Of a stretch of 8,773 nucleotides of DNA, positions 1 to 6,044 are shown piece by piece. The translations under genes and the position numbers were made by a program. The stretch is from Ignavibacteriales bacterium (GTDB lineage Bacteria; Bacteroidota; Ignavibacteria; Ignavibacteriales; Ignavibacteriaceae): the NCBI GenBank assembly GCA_027349615.1, contig DAIEML010000090.1, positions 1 through 8,773 of the forward strand. Reading direction: 5' to 3'. Numbering within the stretch: position 1 is the stretch's first letter; every line of letters starts with the position of its first letter. Below the pieces are notes generated by a model. The model did not search any database. It had not been told where the DNA came from and saw only the letters and a list, made by a program, of their open reading frames with translations.

Positions 1-10
1 GGAGAAGTAA

Positions 11-250
11 ATTAGCGTTGGGGGCTGTTCATACAAAAAAGCAAACGATGTGATTCATCAGGGGATTTTATCAATTAAAATTGGGATTGTAAACATTTTG
101 GTTTTAGCCGCCAGAAACAAAAAATAATGAATTGTTTCTGTTTTTAATCAATCTAATTATGAATATTCAAATTTTCCTCCATATAATCCGCCGGATATAT
201 ACCCAGAATTAGAGGAATTATTAAAGAGCTTGATGATATATCAGATCTAA
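11..250 (+). pseudogene. Decayed N-terminal part of a glycosyltransferase
   Basis: No intact gene occupies the first 270 bases, but protein-like sequence moves between frames. Frame 2 reads ISVGGCSYKKANDVIHQG from position 11 and continues to LVLAARNKK before stop codons at 125-130. Frame 3 continues as NNELFLF across the A run at 119-124. Frame 2 then resumes after the T run at 141-145 as NQSNYEYSNFPPYNPPDIYP and ends near 225. Frame 1 is open from 187 and runs into the downstream glycosyltransferase domain. KANDVIHQG followed by a hydrophobic strand and AARN looks like the donor-side start of a GT4 N-terminal domain; that resemblance is a judgement from memory. Only about 80 residues can be traced, so roughly half of a normal N-terminal domain is missing. 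Frameshifts at homopolymer runs could be real decay or assembly error. An alternative is plain intergenic sequence with chance coding character. Confidence 0.35.
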
Positions 251-273
251 ATATTACTTCTGAGTTTGATCAT

Positions 274-828
274 TTGAAATTGAAAAAAGACATTCATTAT
301 TTATTTTATCCATACGATTCATCTGAATTGCCAGAAAGACAAAAAGAAGGGAATGAAATTGTATCTATTATTCATTCACCGACAAACAGAAAATATAAAG
401 GAACTGAACTCATAATTTCTGTCATCAATAAAATTAAAAAAGAAAAGAAAATAAATTTTTTACTTATGGAAAATGTAGATAGAATGGAACTGCTAAAAGT
501 TAAGAGCAATTGTGATATCTGTATTGATCAAGTTGGCGGTACAATGGGCGGAACAGGTTATGGCAAGGCCGGATTAGAAACTTTGGCGATGGGAATTCCT
601 ACAATTACAAACATGAGCGATGTGTATAATAATTGGCTGCCTGAGAATCCGTTTATAGTTGCGAATAATGATGGTGAATTATACAAAAAATTAATTGAAT
701 TAATCGATGATCATAAATTAAGAGAAGAAATTGGTATTAAAGGAAAAGATTGGGTGAAGAAATATCATAGTTATGAAAATGTTGACAAAAAACTTAAAGA
801 ATTTTATAAGTTAAAAAATATAATTTGA
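274..828 (+). CDS. Glycosyltransferase C-terminal domain, N-terminally truncated
   Basis: This 184-residue product is the sugar-nucleotide-binding (C-terminal) half of a GT-B fold, GT4-type glycosyltransferase, the kind that adds sugars to lipid-linked polysaccharide units at the inner membrane. Visible marks are HSPTNRKYKGT (residues 34-44), which opens the second Rossmann domain in this family. Next come a DQ pair (85-86) and the segment GLETLAMGIPTIT (100-112), which carries the donor-binding glutamate and the usual A-M-G-x-P turn. A full enzyme has about 350-400 residues, so the acceptor domain is absent. The TTG at 274 is only the first possible start. The frame is open back to 187, and no ATG occurs before residue 65, inside the domain. 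I therefore read it as the 3' remnant of a broken gene. Its TGA (826-828) overlaps the next ATG, so the two were built as one operon. Confidence 0.7.
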   Translation: MKLKKDIHYLFYPYDSSELPERQKEGNEIVSIIHSPTNRKYKGTELIISVINKIKKEKKINFLLMENVDRMELLKVKSNCDICIDQVGGTMGGTGYGKAGLETLAMGIPTITNMSDVYNNWLPENPFIVANNDGELYKKLIELIDDHKLREEIGIKGKDWVKKYHSYENVDKKLKEFYKLKNII

Positions 829-2252
829 TGGTAAATCAAAAAAGTCTTTCTGCTTTTACAACTTGGTACAGTATTGGAAATTTTTTTATCCGCTCAATAA
901 GTTTTATTCTCCTTCCATTGTATTCAAACATATTATCTACTTCTGAATTTGGCAATTACTCTTTATTAATTTCGCTGTATGCCATGGTATCGGTATTGTA
1001 TCAAGCAGGAATGCAAAATTCATTAACTAAATTTTATTTGGGAAGTGAAAACCCGCAGCATAGAAAAATTGTTTTTTCATCGGTGATCAATTTTGTTGCA
1101 ATTCTTGGTTTATTATTAATTCTTCTAAGCTTGGTTTTCTCGAAAGGAATCTCAAATATTATTTTGGGAACAAGCGAGTATTCAAAAATAATTACGTTGG
1201 TATTTACAGCATTATTTTTTGAGACAATGAGTTACTTTTTTTTGCACTTATTAAAAACGAAAGAACTAGTTAAACAAGTTGTAATCACTTCATGTATCAG
1301 TGCTTTAATTAATTTATCGATGAATATCTTCTTTGTTTACTATTTGAGAATGTCAATCGAAGGAATATTTATATCGCAGCTTATTTCTTCATTTGTTTTA
1401 GTATTATTGCTTTTGCCGAGTGTATTGCCTGAGATTCAAATTTCTATCGATAAAAGTTTGTTGAAGAAAATGTTTATATTTTCACTTCCGTTTTTAATTG
1501 GCGGAATATTTTCCTCTGCGGTTGATGTAAGCGACAGATTTATTCTAAATATCTTTACCAACAAAGATGAAGTTGGGATTTATAGTTTGTCATACAAAAT
1601 AGCAATGCTGATGAATGTGTTTGTTATTTCATTTCGAACTGCATGGATACCAAGAGCACTTAATGTTTATAGGGCTGAAAATCATTCTGAAGTATTCGGG
1701 AATATGTTTAAGAAACTGATTTCAGTTAGCAGTGTAATCTTAATAAGTGTAACTTTATTCTCGCCATATTTATTTCAGATTAAACTTTTTAATGTTTTTA
1801 TATTGAACAAAAATTATGAAGCCGGATTAATCATTCTGCCATTTATTTTGCTGGGATATCTATTCAGCGGACTAGGCGCTTTTTATTCCTTGTTTCCTTT
1901 TGTGAGTTCAAAAAGTTATTATTTCCTTTATTCAGATTTAATCGCCTTCATTGTTAATCTAATTTTAAATTTCATTTTAATTCCGATGGTTGGAATGATT
2001 GGCGCCGCGGTAGCAACAACTTTAGCTTTTTTCGCTTCAGCAGTTTTTTTATTCTGGATTTCGAAGTCAAAGATAAAAATTTATTATCCAATGCGCGATA
2101 TAATAACCATTGCAACGCTTGCAGTAATTATATTGATAATTGGACTTGTTTATAAAAATTTAATATTGGAATTATCTTTGTTTGTGGTGTATTTGTTCTC
2201 AGTTTTGAAATTAACAAAAATAAATTTACGTCTGCTGTTTAGAATTGCATAA
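828..2252 (+). CDS. Wzx-type polysaccharide flippase (MOP superfamily)
   Basis: A 474-residue, very hydrophobic inner-membrane protein with about 12-14 predicted transmembrane segments. This is the size and layout of Wzx/RfbX-like flippases, which move undecaprenyl-diphosphate-linked oligosaccharides to the periplasmic face. The N-terminal helix pattern (IRSISFILLPLYSNILSTSEFG, in part) and the conserved central segment DRFILNIFTNKDEVGIYSL, followed by an F-R-T-A-W-I-P-R motif (about residues 236-278), are typical of the Polysacc_synt group. A late G-M-I-G-A-A-V-A-T helix is also characteristic. The ATG at 828 overlaps the upstream TGA as TGATG. A TTG one codon earlier (825) is possible but less likely. 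No clear Shine-Dalgarno is present, so translation coupled to the preceding gene is likely. The 3' end overlaps the opposing glycosyltransferase gene by 27 bases. The transported glycan cannot be told from the sequence. Confidence 0.88.
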   Translation: MVNQKSLSAFTTWYSIGNFFIRSISFILLPLYSNILSTSEFGNYSLLISLYAMVSVLYQAGMQNSLTKFYLGSENPQHRKIVFSSVINFVAILGLLLILLSLVFSKGISNIILGTSEYSKIITLVFTALFFETMSYFFLHLLKTKELVKQVVITSCISALINLSMNIFFVYYLRMSIEGIFISQLISSFVLVLLLLPSVLPEIQISIDKSLLKKMFIFSLPFLIGGIFSSAVDVSDRFILNIFTNKDEVGIYSLSYKIAMLMNVFVISFRTAWIPRALNVYRAENHSEVFGNMFKKLISVSSVILISVTLFSPYLFQIKLFNVFILNKNYEAGLIILPFILLGYLFSGLGAFYSLFPFVSSKSYYFLYSDLIAFIVNLILNFILIPMVGMIGAAVATTLAFFASAVFLFWISKSKIKIYYPMRDIITIATLAVIILIIGLVYKNLILELSLFVVYLFSVLKLTKINLRLLFRIA

Positions 2253-3380
2253 CTGATTTAGAAAAACAATTAACTTCTCTGATTCCTTCTCCCAATTTTT
2301 TCCGGATTCAATTATTGTTCTTCCATTCTTAGAATGACTTAATAATAATTCTTTATCATTAAGATAAAGTTCAATTTTTTCGATAATCTCTTGTCCGTTA
2401 TTTGGATTCACTAAGAAGCCGCAATTTATTATATCTAATTCTTTTCTAATCGGTTTTATATCTGAAAAGATAAATGGCTTACCGCATGCCATATATTCAA
2501 AAATTTTTATTGGAAGAGAATTGTTGTAAATAAAATTATTTATTCTTAAATCAAAGCAAATATCAGCATTACCAATAACTTGAGACATATTTTTGTAATC
2601 TGTCCTATCTATCTTTTCAATTATTATGTCCTGATAATTCGGAAGCAGTTCAGTAAATATTTTTTCTTCTTTGCCGCTTGAAAAATTTCCTAAAATTTTA
2701 ACTTTAATTTTTAGCGCAGAATGCTTCTCTGAAAGTTTTTTCGCAATCTCTAACAATTGTAAAATTCCACGAGTAAAATTGACTAGACCTGCATAACATA
2801 AAGTAAGATTTTCTCCATCAAATTTTGGCGGAGCGAAATTAAAAAAACTCAAAACTGGATAATAACCGATAATTACTTTCTTCTTAAATGGAGAAATTAT
2901 ATTGTACCTTTTTTTCTTGGTTAACTCCCCAATAATTAATGCACCTGCCAGGTTTGTTAAAAATATGTTTAATAAAAAAAGCGGAATGTATATAAAATAT
3001 TTTTTTATGCCGGTGAATTTGAAGGCGACGTTTTCCGGATACCACTCAGTTATGTCAGAAATTATTTTGCATTTTCTGTTTGTGAAAATCTTATAAAGAA
3101 ATGCCGGTAAAATGGTCAGAGGCTCGCAGCAAATTATTATATCAGGCGAAAAAGATTTTAGAAGTAAAATAAATTTGGCAATCTTATCCCATTTATTTAT
3201 TTTTTTGCTGCTGAATCCAATAACGCTGATATTATTTTCGTTTTTGGTTATTACTTCTGTTGAGCAAAAAATATTTACAATGAAATTATTCTTCGATAGA
3301 GAAAGTCCGAATTTCCAGTAAATCCTTTCATCAAAAGGTGAATGACCAGAAGTAATTATAGCAATTTTCTTATTCTTCAT
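2226..3380 (-). CDS. Glycosyltransferase family 4-type protein
   Basis: A complete 384-residue GT-B glycosyltransferase. The N-terminal domain begins KKIAIITSGHSPFDERIYWK (residues 4-23); the H-S-P-F-D-E-R-I signature marks a GT4 subgroup common in polysaccharide clusters. CEPLTILPAF (85-94) and a D-I-T-E-W-Y-P-E stretch (109-116) belong to the acceptor side. A hydrophobic segment (about 128-150) suggests contact with the membrane. The C-terminal domain starts with LCYAGLVNFTRGI (194-206), and the donor-binding motif LPIKIFEYMACGKPFIFSD lies at 289-307. The start is an ATG with no evident Shine-Dalgarno. It is transcribed towards the flippase gene, with overlapping 3' ends, and divergently from the glycerate kinase. 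It probably adds a sugar to the same surface glycan, but donor and acceptor are unknown. Confidence 0.88.
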   Translation of the reverse strand: MKNKKIAIITSGHSPFDERIYWKFGLSLSKNNFIVNIFCSTEVITKNENNISVIGFSSKKINKWDKIAKFILLLKSFSPDIIICCEPLTILPAFLYKIFTNRKCKIISDITEWYPENVAFKFTGIKKYFIYIPLFLLNIFLTNLAGALIIGELTKKKRYNIISPFKKKVIIGYYPVLSFFNFAPPKFDGENLTLCYAGLVNFTRGILQLLEIAKKLSEKHSALKIKVKILGNFSSGKEEKIFTELLPNYQDIIIEKIDRTDYKNMSQVIGNADICFDLRINNFIYNNSLPIKIFEYMACGKPFIFSDIKPIRKELDIINCGFLVNPNNGQEIIEKIELYLNDKELLLSHSKNGRTIIESGKNWEKESEKLIVFLNQLCNSKQQT

Positions 3381-3451
3381 GCATTAAATAAAAAATTTAT
3401 ATTGTAAAATAAGAATTTATTTCATATTCATCCTTTGGAATTATTTTTTCT
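3381..3451. promoter_or_regulatory. Divergent intergenic region with presumed promoters
   Basis: This 71-base AT-rich gap separates two genes read outward (glycosyltransferase leftward, glycerate kinase rightward), so it should hold a promoter for each. On the plus strand, TTGTAA (3402-3407) and TATTCA (3425-3430) are 17 bases apart but match the sigma-70 consensus only weakly. I found no Bacteroidota-type TAnnTTTG box. A 7-base inverted repeat, AAATAAA (3386-3392) and TTTATTT (3416-3422), is within chance for such AT-rich DNA. The placement is from gene orientation more than from motifs. Confidence 0.35.
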
Positions 3452-4597
3452 ATGAAATTTAAAATATTAATAGCACCCAATAGTTTTAAAGAATGCGCTG
3501 ATTCAATTACTGTTAGCGAATATCTATCTAACGATTTAAATAAGCTTGCAGATAATATAATATCAAGGCCGGTTTCAGACGGCGGCGACGGATTTCTTAA
3601 AGTTTGCGAAAAGAATTTTTCTTTGAAGCCAATTAAGTATCAAATATCTTCGCCTTACAATGATTCTAAGTTAAATTGCAGAGCAGGCTATGACGAGAAA
3701 AAGAAATTTATTTATATAGAGTCAGCTAATATTCTTGGAGTAAAAATAATTCCGGTAAGTAAAAGAAATCCGCTTAAATTAAGTTCAAAAGGAATGGGAG
3801 AATTAATTTCCAAAATTCTAAAAGATCACCAAATAGGGAAACGTAAAATCAAAAAATTAATAATCGGCATTGGAGGAACTGGAATAAATGATTTAGGATT
3901 AGGATTATTTTCAAAATTTGGATTAAAATTATTTGATCATAATGAAAAAGAAATAGATATAATTCCATCAAATTTTATAAAAGTGAAAAAGATAGTTTGG
4001 CAAAAAATTGTTTTGCCATTCAAAATTGAAATCATTATTGATGTTTACAATGAATTGCTTGGTAAACAAGGCGCAACTAAAATATTTGGGAAACAAAAGG
4101 GTTTAACTTCTGAAGGAATTTATATTGTAGAAAAAGGTTTTCAAAATATAATTAGCATTTTAAAAGCAAATGGAATATTGAATCAAACAAAACGACTTTC
4201 AGGTGCTGGCGGCGGTTTAGCTGCCGGCCTACAGATTTTCTTTAATTCAAATATTGTCCATTCAAAAGATTTTATTTTAAAGGATCTTGGAATAAGTAAA
4301 ATTAAAAATATTGGATTAGTAATAACCGGAGAAGGTTCTTTTGATAAACAAAGTTTGATGGAGAAGGCAACCGGAAACTTAGTTAAATATTTTAGCAAAA
4401 TTAATGTGCCGGTTATAGTTTGCTGCGGCATTTTTGATAAACATCTAAATAAATTATTACCAAAATCTGTTAAAGTTATAGAATTGAGAAAATATTTTCA
4501 AAGTGAAAATGAATCAATTAATAATTTCCGAAAAGGAATTTTACTGGCATCCAAGGAAATTCAAAGTAAAATTGATCAATTTAATTTTATAGCTTGA
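3452..4597 (+). CDS. Glycerate kinase (PF02595 family)
   Basis: A 381-residue cytoplasmic kinase that phosphorylates D-glycerate with ATP, normally giving 2-phosphoglycerate in this family, and so feeds glyoxylate or serine carbon into glycolysis. The family marks appear in order: KILIAPNSFKE (residues 4-14), the glycine-rich PVSDGGDGF (40-48), SSKGMGELI (111-119), IGIGGTGINDLGLG (138-151), IIDVYNELLGKQGA (195-208), LSGAGGGLAAGL (249-260) and LVITGEGSFDKQSL (289-302). Length is normal for the family (about 370-385). Several motifs diverge from the classical enzyme: GTGINDLG stands where GGSATNDGG is common, and SFDKQSL where RLDSQTL is common. The product is lysine-rich and the gene AT-rich. 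The ATG is preceded by GGAA at 3437-3440, a rather distant and weak Shine-Dalgarno. The next gene begins 66 bases downstream on the same strand. The family is clear; the phosphorylated position is not shown by the sequence. Confidence 0.87.
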   Translation: MKFKILIAPNSFKECADSITVSEYLSNDLNKLADNIISRPVSDGGDGFLKVCEKNFSLKPIKYQISSPYNDSKLNCRAGYDEKKKFIYIESANILGVKIIPVSKRNPLKLSSKGMGELISKILKDHQIGKRKIKKLIIGIGGTGINDLGLGLFSKFGLKLFDHNEKEIDIIPSNFIKVKKIVWQKIVLPFKIEIIIDVYNELLGKQGATKIFGKQKGLTSEGIYIVEKGFQNIISILKANGILNQTKRLSGAGGGLAAGLQIFFNSNIVHSKDFILKDLGISKIKNIGLVITGEGSFDKQSLMEKATGNLVKYFSKINVPVIVCCGIFDKHLNKLLPKSVKVIELRKYFQSENESINNFRKGILLASKEIQSKIDQFNFIA

Positions 4598-4663
4598 AAA
4601 AATTTTACTAAATTGCCTGTGCGATATCAAATTATACTTTCAATTTTAATTTCCGGACCGAAC

Positions 4664-5503
4664 ATGAAACAATATTTAGATCTTGTTAAATTAGTTTTGA
4701 ACGAAGGTGTCAGAAAACAATCTAGAACCGGCGTGGATACAATTTCCTATTTCGCGGCTTTTTATAAAGTTGATCTCTCTGAAGGATTTCCTTTATTAAC
4801 AACAAAAAAAATTGAATGGAAATCTTTACTGCATGAAGTTCTTTGGTATTTGTCTGGAGAAAATCATATTAGAAATTTGAGAAAACATACAAAAATTTGG
4901 GATGCCTGGGCTGATGAAAACGGAAATTTAGAAACTGCATATGGTTATTATTGGCGGCATTTCCCAAGCGCGGAAAAAGATACAAATGGTAATTGGCAAG
5001 TTAGAGAAGTTGATCAAATTAAATATGTTATTGATGAATTAAAAAGAAAACCATACAGTCGTCGATTAGTTGTATCTGCTTGGGAACCAGGTAATGCAAC
5101 AAAAAGCAAATTACCTCCGTGTCATTATAGTTTTGCATTTAACGTAAGCAACAATAAATTAAATTGTCATTTAACTCAGCGCTCTGGCGATATTGCTCTC
5201 GGCATTCCATTTAATCTTGCTGCATATTCAATTCTGACCCAGATTATTGCGCAGGAAGTTGGGCTAGAACTTGGATCTTTTGCTCATACAATTATTGATG
5301 CTCATATTTACGTTGCTGATAAAGGTTCACCTATGGAAAAATATGATCATAGAGAAGGACTTTTAGAACAAATTAAGCGCGAACCGCTTGCGCTTCCAAA
5401 ATTAAAGATTGCAAAAAAGCCAATTGATGAACTTACATTCGAAGATTTTGAGTTGACTGATTATAAATATCATGATAAAATTAAGTTCGAAGTTGCAGTA
5501 TAA
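4664..5503 (+). CDS. thyA: Thymidylate synthase ThyA
   Basis: This enzyme converts dUMP and methylene-tetrahydrofolate to dTMP and dihydrofolate in the cytoplasm. Numbered from the ATG at 4664 (279 residues; E. coli ThyA has 264), it shows the phosphate-binding R21-T-G, LLTTKK followed by HEVLWYLSG, the paired SRRLVVSAWEP arginines (133-134), and the catalytic PPCHYSF (Cys153). It also has QRSGDIALGIPFNLA (Arg173) and IIDAHIY (Asp213, His214). RSGD replaces the RSCD of E. coli, a variation I believe is tolerated. The frame stays open upstream to a TTG at 4613. I chose 4664 because MKQYLDLVK matches where ThyA proteins begin and a GGA (4655-4657) lies six bases before it. A TATACT at 4633-4638 could be a -10 box, but no -35 fits at normal spacing. 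The next gene, folA, recycles its dihydrofolate. Confidence 0.96.
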   Translation: MKQYLDLVKLVLNEGVRKQSRTGVDTISYFAAFYKVDLSEGFPLLTTKKIEWKSLLHEVLWYLSGENHIRNLRKHTKIWDAWADENGNLETAYGYYWRHFPSAEKDTNGNWQVREVDQIKYVIDELKRKPYSRRLVVSAWEPGNATKSKLPPCHYSFAFNVSNNKLNCHLTQRSGDIALGIPFNLAAYSILTQIIAQEVGLELGSFAHTIIDAHIYVADKGSPMEKYDHREGLLEQIKREPLALPKLKIAKKPIDELTFEDFELTDYKYHDKIKFEVAV

Positions 5504-5538
5504 ATTTTAAAACATAAATCATGAATTTATTTTTGAAT

Positions 5539-5543
5539 GGAAG
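5539..5543 (+). promoter_or_regulatory. Ribosome binding site for folA TTG start
   Basis: GGAAG lies six bases before the TTG at 5550. It supports the TTG as the folA start, because the frame is open back to a TAA at 5508-5510 but contains no ATG there, and the protein at the TTG begins exactly where dihydrofolate reductases begin. Confidence 0.5.
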
Positions 5544-5549
5544 TTTATT

Positions 5550-6044
5550 TTGAAAAGAATCATAATTTCAGCTGTTGCTAAAAATGGAGTAATTGGAAGA
5601 TCTAATGGAGAAATGCCTTGGCATTCTAAAGAGGAATTCCAACATTTTAAATCCACCACTTTGGGCTTCCCAGTTATTATGGGGCGAGTTACGTTTGAAA
5701 CTCTTGGTAAACCATTAAAAGGAAGACTTAATATCATCATCACATCAAATGATAAATTAAAATATGATTTTAATGACGTAAAAGTTTTTAACAGCCTAGA
5801 AAATGCAATTACTTTTTGTGAAGTTGAAGATTATGAAAAGATTTTTATTATTGGCGGAGGGAAAATTTACATACAAGCAATGAAATATGCTGATGAGATG
5901 ATAATATCGATTATGAATTTCGAAGCTGAAGGCGATGTTTTTTTCCCGGAAATTGATTCAAAAGTTTGGGAAATAAATTCTAGAGAACAACGCAATGAAT
6001 TTGAAATCCTAACTTATGTTAGACGAGAAGTTGATGACAAATAG
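5550..6044 (+). CDS. folA: Dihydrofolate reductase FolA
   Basis: NADPH-dependent reduction of dihydrofolate to tetrahydrofolate, closing the cycle opened by ThyA next door. The 164-residue product has the usual DHFR length and motifs. It starts IIISAVAKNGVIG (residues 4-16), then MPWH (22-25), with Glu29 at the place of the catalytic acid (Asp27 in E. coli; Glu is used in eukaryotic DHFRs). GFPVIMGRVTFETLG (39-53) is the cofactor loop, GRLNIIIT (58-65) carries the conserved arginine, IIGGGKIY (100-107) is the glycine pair strand, and EAEGDVFFPE (125-134) is close to the end. Translation appears to start at a TTG, supported by GGAAG upstream. The gap to thyA is 46 bases with no convincing terminator, so one transcript is likely. 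The 3' end overlaps mutL by 11 bases. Confidence 0.95.
   Translation: MKRIIISAVAKNGVIGRSNGEMPWHSKEEFQHFKSTTLGFPVIMGRVTFETLGKPLKGRLNIIITSNDKLKYDFNDVKVFNSLENAITFCEVEDYEKIFIIGGGKIYIQAMKYADEMIISIMNFEAEGDVFFPEIDSKVWEINSREQRNEFEILTYVRREVDDK

Noticed and set aside
2902..3321. Two plus-strand open frames of 64 and 69 codons
   Set aside because: Both are antisense to the well-supported minus-strand glycosyltransferase and have no recognisable domain or ribosome binding site.
3381..3451. Possible operator formed by AAATAAA and TTTATTT
   Set aside because: The arms are seven A/T bases, 23 bases apart, with no further symmetry. Chance is the simpler explanation.
4183..4431. Minus-strand open frame of 82 codons
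   Set aside because: It is antisense to the conserved SGAGGGLAAG and TGEGSFDKQ motifs of the glycerate kinase and has low-complexity, non-protein-like composition.
4613..4663. Seventeen-residue N-terminal extension of ThyA from a TTG
   Set aside because: The extension does not resemble ThyA, is hydrophobic by chance translation of the intergenic gap, and a well-placed ATG with GGA upstream matches the family start.
5514..5530. Inverted repeat ATAAAT / ATTTAT followed by T bases between thyA and folA
   Set aside because: The stem is only six A-T pairs, too weak for an intrinsic terminator, and such repeats are expected by chance in this AT-rich sequence.
6016..6033. Six-residue longer MutL start at an upstream ATG
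   Set aside because: It would add MLDEKL before a sequence that already begins at the normal family position, and would lengthen the overlap with folA to 29 bases.
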